In this document: positions 41,011 through 48,244 of the stretch, piece after piece | Numbering within the stretch: position 1 is the stretch's first letter | Layout: every line of letters starts with the position of its first letter | Assembly: GCA_031366005.1 (NCBI GenBank) | Contig: JANLZB010000063.1 | Coordinates: 1 to 53,719, forward strand | DNA: 53,719 nucleotides | Origin: JANLUX01 sp031366005 | GTDB taxonomy: Bacteria > Bacteroidota > Bacteroidia > AKYH767-A > OLB10 | Direction of reading: 5' to 3' | The notes under the pieces: model-generated | The model's database searches: none | The model's input: only the letters and a program-made list of their open reading frames with translations | What the model was told of the DNA's origin: nothing | Translations under genes and position numbers: made by a program

Positions 41011-41057
41011 AAATAAAAAATGCTGTCAAATTTGCCTTACAGACAATTCAACAGCAT
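41011..41057 (-). terminator. Terminator after secG
   Basis: On the minus strand ATGCTGT (41057-41051) pairs with ACAGCAT (41026-41020) and is followed by a T-rich run. The loop is long (24 bases), so efficiency is uncertain. It separates secG from groES. Confidence 0.6.
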
Positions 41058-41092
41058 GTGCTGATGTCAGTCTGAAAGTCAAACTGTCACCA

Positions 41093-41419
41093 TTATTTTC
41101 TAGCAGGAGCAGCAGGAGCCTGAGGTGCGGTGGTAGCAGGTGCAGCTGTATTATCAATCTGGTTTTGAATAAGTGACTCTTTCTTATTAACCTGATTCTT
41201 GGGAAGCACAAAATTGCCAAAGAGCGCAAGTACAAACAATGCGATGGCAAATCCCCAGGTGAGTTTTTCAAGGAAATCAGTGGTTTTACGCACACCCATT
41301 ATCTGGTTAGAAGCGCTGAGACCGGAAGCCAAACCGCCTCCTTTTGAATTCTGAACTAATACAATTAAGCATAAAAGGATGCTCACAATGATTACTAAAA
41401 CGATTACAAACGTGTACAT
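41093..41419 (-). CDS. secG: Preprotein translocase subunit SecG
   Basis: 108 residues with two transmembrane helices (about 3-22 and 54-74). The conserved cytoplasmic loop between them is VLVQNSKGGGLASGLSASNQIMGVRKTTDFLEKLTW, given here in parts: QNSKGGGLA, GVRKTTDFLEK. The C-terminal tail is Ala/Pro-rich, as in other Bacteroidota. Helps SecYE translocation. It follows the TPR gene after 9 bases. Confidence 0.95.
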   Translation of the reverse strand: MYTFVIVLVIIVSILLCLIVLVQNSKGGGLASGLSASNQIMGVRKTTDFLEKLTWGFAIALFVLALFGNFVLPKNQVNKKESLIQNQIDNTAAPATTAPQAPAAPARK

Positions 41420-41428
41420 GACTGATTA

Positions 41429-42835
41429 TTAAGAATTTAATTTTGCTTTAAGATTTTCAATAAGGGCGGCAAAGTAAGTCTTTTTTTCGGGATATTTCAA
41501 AAGAAGTTTTTGATAAGATGCAATTGCTTTCTGGAAATTGCCCTGGGTTGCGTAAATCTTAGCCAGTGTTTCAGAAACAAGCTCCTCACTTTCCTTAACG
41601 CTGTTTCGAGCCATGTTTACAGGAGAATAAAAGCTGCTTCGGGATGGAGTGATACGTGGTTCTTCCTGGATGAATTTCTCTATTAAATCATCAGTTTGAG
41701 TATGTTTCTTTTCGGAAGATGGAGAAGATTTTGGTTCTGTAATAATTTTTTGTTCGTGTTTTGGTGGAAAATTACCTGAGGAGTTTTTTGAAATCTTTAA
41801 CCAATCGAAAAACGAATGTGGTTTTGAGATATCGGTATCTAAATTTTGAAGGAAAGTATCCTCGTGTGCAGGAATTTCTAATTCTTCTAAAGGCTTTTTC
41901 TTTGATTGAATATTATTAGCAACCGGGTTTTCGCTGTCACTCAAAAGCATTTCGTTTTTGTAGAATTGGCTTTCAGCTAAATTTTCGAGGATCAATTCAT
42001 CAATCAAAATTGCGGTTGAGGAGATTTGTTCATGTTGTGGTTCGACTGGTTTTTCTTTATCTTCTTCCTTCGGTTCGTAAACCTCCGAGGTTTCTAAAAC
42101 CCCGGAGGTTTGCTCAAGGATAATTTCTCTTTCTTCTTCGTCCTCTAAAGGTACAATGTGCAGTTCGCTTTCATTGACTTCCTCTTCGTCATTTTCCCGT
42201 TCCTTAATTGTTAAATCATCAGCACTTTTTTTATGTTCAACTATTGGCAAAACAGGTAAATGTGAAATATTTTCCTGACCGATATTTAGCTCACGCAATC
42301 GTTGGTTGATTATATCCTGTGGAGAAAGTTCTTTGTTTTCAATTTCCTCATTTTTAATTTCAACTTCCGGCTTAACAGAAGCTTCGTTAATTATTTCCTC
42401 TGTAAAAAATTCTTCCTCATCTAAACTTACAGATAGATCAATTGACACTTCTTCTGATTTTTCTTTAACGAATTCATCATTATTAATAGCGTCAGAAATA
42501 ATTGCAGGTTCCTCTTTTATTTCAGTTTGAGAAGAATCCTCTGCAACTAATTCTTTTTCTTCTGTAATTTCATTTTGTAAAGAGTTAAAATGATCAGCTT
42601 CATCAGCTTCATTCACATAATTAAAAAGCTTGCTTCTGTCAGGAGAATAAATAGCTGATAATTTCAGTTGCTGATTGTAATGAACACTGTTTTGTTCTTT
42701 CAGCTTTCGCAGATAAATAAAACGCAATGGCTGGCTATAGGGAAATTGCTCAACAAGTTGCGCTAAATCCTTTATTGAAATATCAACATGACTTTGCGGG
42801 TTCCGCGTTAATTGAAAAAATTGTTCCTGTGTCAT
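41429..42835 (-). CDS. Acidic TPR-type protein with an in-frame palindrome
   Basis: 468 residues from the ATG at 42835, which overlaps the lptE stop codon by one base (TGATG). The N-terminal helical domain (about 1-60, LAQLVEQFPYSQPLRFIYLRKL) is followed by a very acidic low-complexity middle (about 70-330) and a C-terminal TPR-like pair of helices (SETLAKIYATQGNFQKAIASYQKLLLKYP). Cytoplasmic. In Bacteroidota this gene commonly sits between lptE and secG; its function is not known to me. The middle contains QTSGVLETSEVYE, which is the translation of a 33-base palindrome at 42079-42111. Confidence 0.82.
   Translation of the reverse strand: MTQEQFFQLTRNPQSHVDISIKDLAQLVEQFPYSQPLRFIYLRKLKEQNSVHYNQQLKLSAIYSPDRSKLFNYVNEADEADHFNSLQNEITEEKELVAEDSSQTEIKEEPAIISDAINNDEFVKEKSEEVSIDLSVSLDEEEFFTEEIINEASVKPEVEIKNEEIENKELSPQDIINQRLRELNIGQENISHLPVLPIVEHKKSADDLTIKERENDEEEVNESELHIVPLEDEEEREIILEQTSGVLETSEVYEPKEEDKEKPVEPQHEQISSTAILIDELILENLAESQFYKNEMLLSDSENPVANNIQSKKKPLEELEIPAHEDTFLQNLDTDISKPHSFFDWLKISKNSSGNFPPKHEQKIITEPKSSPSSEKKHTQTDDLIEKFIQEEPRITPSRSSFYSPVNMARNSVKESEELVSETLAKIYATQGNFQKAIASYQKLLLKYPEKKTYFAALIENLKAKLNS
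42079..42111. repeat. AAACCTCCGAGGTTT-type palindrome inside the TPR gene
   Basis: A 33-base imperfect palindrome: AAACCTCCGAGGTTT, two spacer-like bases, then AAAACCCCGGAGGTTT. It is in frame and translated. I recall the same word as an intergenic repeat in other Bacteroidota genomes. Confidence 0.8.
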
Positions 42836-43347
42836 CACCAATTGCTCACTGCGCGGTTAAAAATATCATCTACTAATTGCCGGTTTATTTCTGTAATTGC
42901 AGTTTGTTCAACTTCCGTTAAACTTTTCTGGCTGTCATATTCATAGTATCGCGAAAAGCTGGATTCAAAATTTTGTTTCTCATCTTTTACGTTTGTAAAT
43001 TTAACGGATACAGTAATAGTAAGCCTGTTTAATGCTGCAGTTTGTGTTCCCTGTATAGCGATAGGCTGTGTGCTATAATCAGTAATAGAACCTTCGAAAT
43101 GCAGATCACCATCTTTATCCATCAGGCGAAGACTGGTTTGTGTAACAAATTTTTCTTTCAACTTTTCAGTGAATGCCTGGCTCAAAACCGGTTGAACGAT
43201 TGCCGCATGATTCTGAAAAAAGTCTATTGTTACGGATTTTATATCGGGAGAAATGGAAGCACCGGAAAAACTATAGATGCCGCAACTGGTGAGGAAAAAG
43301 GTAATTGGGATAATTAAGGTAATTCGGGAAATTCGTGGCATTTGCAT
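42835..43347 (-). CDS. lptE: LptE-family lipoprotein of lipopolysaccharide transport
   Basis: 170 residues from the ATG at 43347; a second ATG two codons later is equally possible, and a longer frame begins at 43380. Lipobox FFLTSC with Cys at 22, followed by GIYSFSGASI, the usual start of Bacteroidota LptE. Plug partner of LptD in the outer membrane, needed to place LPS at the surface. The body has the family pattern (SVTIDFFQNHAAIVQPVLSQ, FTEKLKEKF). It overlaps the TPR gene. Confidence 0.88.
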   Translation of the reverse strand: MQMPRISRITLIIPITFFLTSCGIYSFSGASISPDIKSVTIDFFQNHAAIVQPVLSQAFTEKLKEKFVTQTSLRLMDKDGDLHFEGSITDYSTQPIAIQGTQTAALNRLTITVSVKFTNVKDEKQNFESSFSRYYEYDSQKSLTEVEQTAITEINRQLVDDIFNRAVSNW

Positions 43348-43397
43348 CTCATGATTGATTAACAGACGAAAAGAGATCATGCAGTATTTCCTTTTCG

Positions 43398-43691
43398 TCA
43401 GACATAAATAATGTCTTTATTTATTGTTGCAAGAAATCCTTTGCGGAGATGGGAACCTGAAGCAATTAAATCGACAGGTTTATCTAATAGATTTTCTAAA
43501 AATAATTTTACAGAAACCCAAAAATCATATTTCTGTTCTCTCAATTCAATCAGCACATCAATATCACTAGAGTCAGTAAAATTGTTTTTAGCATAAGAAC
43601 CAAAAATACCTATTCTCTCTACTCCGAATTTATTTTTCAAAATAAGCTTGTTTTCGGATATCAGTTTAATTATTTCTGATTGGGACATCAT
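43398..43691 (-). CDS. MNT-type minimal nucleotidyltransferase, orphan
   Basis: 97 residues. The nucleotidyltransferase signature GSYAKNNFTDSSDID gives G31-S32 and D43/D45. Such proteins usually pair with a HEPN partner as toxin-antitoxin modules in which the MNT protein AMPylates the HEPN toxin. No HEPN gene is adjacent: the neighbours are the sigma54 activator and lptE. Either ATG at 43691 or 43688 could be used. It interrupts an otherwise conserved neighbourhood, which suggests gain by insertion. Its present function is unclear. Confidence 0.85.
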   Translation of the reverse strand: MMSQSEIIKLISENKLILKNKFGVERIGIFGSYAKNNFTDSSDIDVLIELREQKYDFWVSVKLFLENLLDKPVDLIASGSHLRKGFLATINKDIIYV

Positions 43692-43727
43692 ATATATTTA
43701 AAAAATCAAGATTAAATATTGAACAAT

Positions 43728-44942
43728 TTAATTGATATTATATTCATTCAATTTACGATATAATGTCCGCTCGGAAATACCTAATTCACGCGCTGCATAT
43801 TTACGTTTTCCTTTATATTTTTCAATTGCCTTCTTAATCATTTCTTTTTCTTTATCCTGCAATGAAAGAGATTCTTCCGCAACTTCTTCGTGCGCATCAA
43901 TCTTGTTTACCGTATTTGCGGGTTGAATGGTTACTCCGGGTTGTGTCTGAATAATATTTGTGTGTTCACGTCCATTACTTTCTTCAAATAACTGGGATGC
44001 ATTATGTGGAATTTCACCTTGCATAATTGAACCAACCACTTGTTTTAAATCATGCAAATCCTTTTTCATGTCAAATAAAACCTTGTAAAGCAATTCGCGC
44101 TCACTGAAACTGCCTCCTTGCTGCGATTCATCTTTCAATAAAACCGGTAAAGCATTGTAATTATCACTTGGAAGATATTTTAAAAGTGTTTCTGCTGTGA
44201 TCTCTTTATTTTGTTCGAGTATTGAAAGTTGCTCAGTAACATTTTTCAACTGACGCACATTTCCTGGAAACCGATAATCAATTAAAATACGTTGTGCTTC
44301 CGGCTGCAATTGAATCATCGGCATCTTATAACGATCAGCAAAATCATTGGCAAACTTGCGAAGCAGAAGGTGTATGTCTTCTTTGCGTTCGCGCAATGGA
44401 GGTACATGTAACGGAACAGTATTTAAACGATAATATAAATCCTCTCTGAATTTTCCATTCCTAATTGCTTCCGGAACATTTACGTTGGTTGCAGCCACCA
44501 CACGCACATTTGTTTTCTGCACTTTGCTCGAACCCACTTTTATAAACTCACCTGTTTCCAATACGCGTAACAAGCGCACTTGTGTTAGGGAAGGAAGTTC
44601 CGCCACTTCATCCAAAAAAATAGTGCCGCCATTTGATACTTCAAAATATCCTTTGCGTGCTTCATGTGCTCCTGTAAATGATCCTTTCTCATGACCGAAA
44701 AGTTCTGAATCAATTGTTCCTTCAGGTATGGCTCCGCAGTTAACTGCTATATAAGGTCCGTGTTTACGCGCACTCAAATGATGGATAATTTGAGGGAAAG
44801 ATTCCTTACCCGAACCACTTTCTCCTGTAATTAAAACGGATAAATCAGTAGGAGCCACCTGCCGCGCAATATCAATACAATGTTCAATCAAAGGAGAATT
44901 TCCAATGATTCCAAAACGTTGTTTTATTTCCTGGATAGACAT
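43728..44942 (-). CDS. Sigma-54-dependent transcriptional activator without receiver domain
   Basis: 404 residues. The AAA+ domain starts almost at the N-terminus: Walker A GESGSGKE at 40-47, the sigma54-contact loop as GSFTGA (87-92, Ser in place of the usual Ala), Walker B FLDE with D111-E112. Sensor motifs and R-finger region follow. A linker (about 245-355) leads to a Fis-type helix-turn-helix at the C-terminus (KYAARELGISERTLYRKL). It has no phospho-receiver or GAF domain, so input must come another way. The position between miaB and lptE is common in Bacteroidota; target genes unknown. Own TACCTTTG box. Confidence 0.93.
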   Translation of the reverse strand: MSIQEIKQRFGIIGNSPLIEHCIDIARQVAPTDLSVLITGESGSGKESFPQIIHHLSARKHGPYIAVNCGAIPEGTIDSELFGHEKGSFTGAHEARKGYFEVSNGGTIFLDEVAELPSLTQVRLLRVLETGEFIKVGSSKVQKTNVRVVAATNVNVPEAIRNGKFREDLYYRLNTVPLHVPPLRERKEDIHLLLRKFANDFADRYKMPMIQLQPEAQRILIDYRFPGNVRQLKNVTEQLSILEQNKEITAETLLKYLPSDNYNALPVLLKDESQQGGSFSERELLYKVLFDMKKDLHDLKQVVGSIMQGEIPHNASQLFEESNGREHTNIIQTQPGVTIQPANTVNKIDAHEEVAEESLSLQDKEKEMIKKAIEKYKGKRKYAARELGISERTLYRKLNEYNIN

Positions 44943-44986
44943 TTAATTAATGACGGATCAAATGAAAATTTATTTTTTTACGGGAG

Positions 44987-44994
44987 CAAAGGTA
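44987..44994 (-). promoter_or_regulatory. -7 box (TACCTTTG) of the sigma54 activator
   Basis: Perfect TAnnTTTG on the minus strand, 44 bases before the ATG at 44942. Confidence 0.6.
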
Positions 44995-45057
44995 GTTTAA
45001 ATGAAGATTTTTTGCGGAATAAAAACTTCTAACCAAATGAAAAATTAGTTTTAATTT

Positions 45058-45336
45058 TCAAAATTTATGATCGCTTCTATTATCAACAAAGGAGATTAAT
45101 GTGACTTGAGTGCGATATACATTATAGATTAAGGAAGTTTGTTCTGAGATCACAACTTTGTGATGTCCTTTCTTTTTGGAAAGAGGAAAGAGCTTAGGAT
45201 TTTTAGAAATTAAATTTAAAACGCGGTTAACCTCAACTTCAAAATCTTCCGCAACATTGTAATCCCAATTAAAGAGAATGAATTCAATTGTTTCTAAATA
45301 TGTTTCTGTAGCTTCTTCAGACCATATTATTTTCAT
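45058..45336 (-). CDS. RelE/ParE-family toxin
   Basis: 92 residues from the ATG at 45336; a GTG one codon earlier is also possible. Begins MKIIWSEEATETYLETIEF and continues FILFNWDYNVAEDF, LNLISKNPKLFPLS and LIYNVYRTQVTLISFVDNR, the pattern of the ParE/RelE fold. Members either cut mRNA on the ribosome or poison gyrase; which applies cannot be read from sequence. It starts a few bases after the antitoxin stop. Insertion between miaB and the sigma54 activator. Confidence 0.87.
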   Translation of the reverse strand: MKIIWSEEATETYLETIEFILFNWDYNVAEDFEVEVNRVLNLISKNPKLFPLSKKKGHHKVVISEQTSLIYNVYRTQVTLISFVDNRSDHKF

Positions 45337-45340
45337 CACA

Positions 45341-45604
45341 TCATTTTGATGCTTTTTTGTGTTTATTCAAAAGAGCCTTTGATTTAGCCATCACTTCTTC
45401 ATGTGAATAAACCCTTCCTGCCTCTATGTCTTTAATTCCCTTTTCAACAGATGCTTTTTGGGCAGGAGTTAAATCATCCCACCAATCATTATTTGCTGAT
45501 TTCTTCTTTCCTGAAATTAAATTATAAAAATCGTTTAACACCTTGCTGTCATTTATAGCATCAATTGCCTTAAACAAATTGTATTTTAATTCTGCATTAC
45601 TCAT
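45341..45604 (-). CDS. Antitoxin of the RelE/ParE pair
   Basis: 87 residues, helical, with a central WWDDLTPAQKASVEKGIKD and IEAGRVYSHEEVMAKSKALL, typical of addiction-module antitoxins partnered with ParE/RelE toxins. It precedes the toxin, the usual order, and has its own TAACTTTG box 16 bases upstream, so the module is independently expressed. No classical DNA-binding motif is obvious in the N-terminus. Confidence 0.82.
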   Translation of the reverse strand: MSNAELKYNLFKAIDAINDSKVLNDFYNLISGKKKSANNDWWDDLTPAQKASVEKGIKDIEAGRVYSHEEVMAKSKALLNKHKKASK

Positions 45605-45620
45605 GATTGAAACCTTTATA

Positions 45621-45628
45621 CAAAGTTA
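45621..45628 (-). promoter_or_regulatory. -7 box (TAACTTTG) of the toxin-antitoxin pair
   Basis: Perfect TAnnTTTG on the minus strand, 16 bases before the antitoxin ATG and just downstream of miaB. Confidence 0.6.
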
Positions 45629-45631
45629 AAT

Positions 45632-47110
45632 TTATTTCACCACCTCTCCAATCAAAGTTGCCGGAGTACATTCTGTTGCGAGTACATTAACATAATCACC
45701 GGGTTTGTTTTCTCCTTTCGGAAAAACAACAGTCGTGTTCTGTGAATTGCGTCCAAATAATTTTTCAGTTGATTTTTTTGAAACACCTTCCACTAAAACA
45801 CGATGCACTTTTCCAACACCAGCCCTTGTTCTTTCAGCTGAAAGCTTTTGCTGTAAATCAACAATCTCCTGCAATCTTCTTTTCTTGATTAATTCAGGTA
45901 CATCATCAGGGTAATTTCGGGCAGCCAATGTTCCGGGTCGTTCTGAATAAGCAAACATGTATGCAAAATCATATTTTGCCCATTCCATCAATGATAAAGT
46001 TTCCTGATGGTTTTCTTCTGTTTCAGAACAATAGCCCGTCATCATATCGGTAGAAATTCCACAACCTGGAATCAGATTCCGAATAGATTCAATGCGTTTT
46101 ATATAATCTTCGCGTGTATAACCACGATTCATTTTAAGCAAAATATTATTGCTGCCTGACTGCACAGGGAGATGCACGTATTTGCAAATGTTTTCATAAC
46201 GTGCCATTACTTTTAAAACAGCATCAGTCATATCACGAGGATTAGAAGTCGAGAAACGAATGCGCAAATCAGGATGAATGAGTGCAACCTGTTCCATCAG
46301 ATCAGCAAATGTTACATAGAGTTTTTGTTCATGATCAGGTAATTCATGCGCAAGTGCGCCTAAAACTGTTTCGGTTGATAAATCTTTTTTCTGTCCACCA
46401 CCATTCCATAAGTAAGAGTCAACATTCTGACCAAGCAATGTTACTTCGCGATAACCACGTTCAAATAAATCACGAGCTTCATTTACGATACTTTGCGGAT
46501 CACGGCTGCGCTCACGTCCCCGTGTAAATGGCACCACACAAAACGCACACATATTATCACAGCCACGCATGATGGAAATGAAAGCTGTAACTCCATTACT
46601 TTGTAAACGAACAGGACTTATATCGGCATAGGTTTCTTCGCGCGAAAGCAAAACATTGATTGCTTTATGCCCATCTTCAACACGTTCAATCAAATTTGGT
46701 AAATCACGATAAGAGTCAGGACCGGCAACAAGATCAACTAACTTTTCTTCTTCTAAGAATTTTGATTTCAAACGTTCAGCCATACAACCTAAAACTCCGA
46801 TCACTAATTCAGGATTATTTTTTTTGGCTTTTTTAAAATCTGTTAAACGCTGACGAACTCTTGACTCAGCATTCTCACGAATGGCACAGGTGTTAACTAA
46901 AATAACATCAGCATCATTAAAATTATTGGTAGTGGAGAAACCTTTCTCCTTTAATATAGAAGCAACGATTTCGCTATCGGCAAAATTCATTGCACAACCA
47001 TAACTTTCTAAAAAAAGTTTTTTTGAGTCCGTTCTATCAGTTGATTTTTCCAGGGTTAGTACTTCACCTTGCCTGCTTTCATCTAAAAGTTTTTCTTCAT
47101 TGGATAACAT
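45632..47110 (-). CDS. miaB: tRNA-2-methylthio-N6-dimethylallyladenosine synthase MiaB
   Basis: 492 residues, radical-SAM methylthiotransferase that adds the 2-methylthio group to i6A37 of tRNAs. The N-terminal cluster ligands are C39 (SYGCAMN), C75 (VNTCAIR) and C109 (GCMAER). The radical-SAM CxxxCxxC is C184, C188, C191 (RGCDNMCAFC). A C-terminal TRAM domain is present (about 428-490). The N-terminus is about 30 residues longer than E. coli MiaB, as usual in Bacteroidota. A TAGCTTTG box ends exactly 4 bases before the ATG. Confidence 0.96.
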   Translation of the reverse strand: MLSNEEKLLDESRQGEVLTLEKSTDRTDSKKLFLESYGCAMNFADSEIVASILKEKGFSTTNNFNDADVILVNTCAIRENAESRVRQRLTDFKKAKKNNPELVIGVLGCMAERLKSKFLEEEKLVDLVAGPDSYRDLPNLIERVEDGHKAINVLLSREETYADISPVRLQSNGVTAFISIMRGCDNMCAFCVVPFTRGRERSRDPQSIVNEARDLFERGYREVTLLGQNVDSYLWNGGGQKKDLSTETVLGALAHELPDHEQKLYVTFADLMEQVALIHPDLRIRFSTSNPRDMTDAVLKVMARYENICKYVHLPVQSGSNNILLKMNRGYTREDYIKRIESIRNLIPGCGISTDMMTGYCSETEENHQETLSLMEWAKYDFAYMFAYSERPGTLAARNYPDDVPELIKKRRLQEIVDLQQKLSAERTRAGVGKVHRVLVEGVSKKSTEKLFGRNSQNTTVVFPKGENKPGDYVNVLATECTPATLIGEVVK

Positions 47111-47114
47111 GGCG

Positions 47115-47122
47115 CAAAGCTA
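47115..47122 (-). promoter_or_regulatory. -7 box (TAGCTTTG) 4 bases before the miaB start
   Basis: Perfect TAnnTTTG on the minus strand, separated from the ATG at 47110 by CGCC. Predicts a leaderless or near-leaderless mRNA, or else use of a later start: the first 30 residues are poorly conserved in the family. Confidence 0.55.
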
Positions 47123-47273
47123 AGGAATTAGAAAAGTTTTTTTTTGAAAAACTGAGAATCATCTCAAAATCTGAAAGAAAGTCAAGTTTGCAAAGAAACT
47201 TTCTTCCATTAATATAAATATCATTTTTAGAATGGGTTAATAATTTATTAAATACAAAACCCAGAACCAGCTT

Positions 47274-47415
47274 ATACGGCAGTTGCTTGACGAGAACTTA
47301 CTCAAGCGACTTAAATCAGATTTTCCGGTAACGCGAAAATTATACTGTTCGAGACAAAGGTTGGAATGGAATTAAAAAGGGTGAATTGTTGCAATTGCAG
47401 AGAGCTGATGATTGC
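47274..47415 (+). pseudogene. Decayed fragment of a DUF5615-like (PIN-type) toxin gene
   Basis: Two frames each hold half of the family's start. From 47274: I-R-QLLDENLLKRLKSDFP, where the family has M-x-LLDENLPKRLKxDFP; the expected ATG is ATA. From about 47332 in another frame: REN-YTVRDKGWNGIKKGELLQL. The rest of the gene is missing after about 47400. So it has lost its start codon, carries a frameshift and is truncated. It lies in the 334-base gap between miaB and rsmI. No DUF433-type antitoxin remnant is recognisable, and the remainder of the gap shows nothing else. Confidence 0.75.
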
Positions 47416-47444
47416 AAGGGTACAGAATGTAACAATACGTGATC

Positions 47445-48119
47445 TTAATCAGCAACACCTTTAACCACAATCACGATTTCTCCCTTCACAGTTTTGCTTT
47501 TAAAATGAGTTATTAATTCCTGTAACGTTCCGCGCTTGTTTTCTTCATAAAATTTAGTCAGTTCGCGTGAAACAGAAGCTTCGCGATCAACACCTAAATA
47601 TTCTGAAAATTGTTCTAATGTTTTTATTAAACGAAAAGGAGATTCGTAAAAAACCATTGTGCGTGTTTCCGTTTTGAGTTGCTCTAATCGTGTGTGCCTT
47701 CCTTTTTTTTGCGGAAGAAATCCTTCAAACACAAATCGGTCACAAGGCAATCCACTCATTACTAATGCAGGAACAAACGCTGTGGGACCTGGCAAACAAT
47801 CTATTTCAATTTCATGTTTTAAACATTCGCGCACCAATAAAAATCCGGGATCAGAAATTCCTGGCGTGCCTGCATCACTTACTAAAGCAATGTTACTTCC
47901 TTCGTTCAACATGCGGATTATTTCATGCAATGCGTTGTGTTCATTATGCTGATGATGAGATAAAATTCTTTTTTCAATTTGCAGATGCTGTAATAACACA
48001 CGTGTTACTCTTGTGTCTTCTGCAAGAATAATGTCTGCATCTTTTAAAATACGGATTGCTCTAAGCGTGATGTCTTCCAGATTACCAATTGGCGTGGGAA
48101 CTAAATAAAGCTTACTCAT
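47445..48119 (-). CDS. rsmI: 16S rRNA (cytidine-1402-2'-O)-methyltransferase
   Basis: 224 residues of the tetrapyrrole-methylase fold. LYLVPTPIGNLEDITLRAI at the N-terminus and EDTRVTRVLLQHL and SDAGTPGISDPG are the RsmI signatures. It methylates C1402 in the ribosomal decoding centre using S-adenosylmethionine. Somewhat shorter than the E. coli enzyme because the C-terminal extension is absent, as is common in Bacteroidota. A near -7 box (TATTTTTA, one mismatch) lies 6 bases before the start. Confidence 0.95.
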   Translation of the reverse strand: MSKLYLVPTPIGNLEDITLRAIRILKDADIILAEDTRVTRVLLQHLQIEKRILSHHQHNEHNALHEIIRMLNEGSNIALVSDAGTPGISDPGFLLVRECLKHEIEIDCLPGPTAFVPALVMSGLPCDRFVFEGFLPQKKGRHTRLEQLKTETRTMVFYESPFRLIKTLEQFSEYLGVDREASVSRELTKFYEENKRGTLQELITHFKSKTVKGEIVIVVKGVAD

Positions 48120-48244
48120 TGCCTGTAAAAATAGAATAGTTAGAAGAATGCAGAAATGGAAGTGAATGCTGACACGCTAATTTTTAATTATGTATTTATC
48201 CCTAACTTCACACCTGAATTATACTCCTCAAAAATTCTTCAATC

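Noticed and set aside
40927..41092. CIRCE or other heat-shock operator ahead of groES
   Set aside because: No TTAGCACTC / GAGTGCTAA pair. TGTC/GACA words are frequent but form no clear operator apart from the secG terminator stem.
47280..47310. tRNA-like or regulatory hairpin (GCTTGA...TCAAGC)
   Set aside because: The short stem has no cloverleaf around it and is explained by the decayed DUF5615-like coding sequence.
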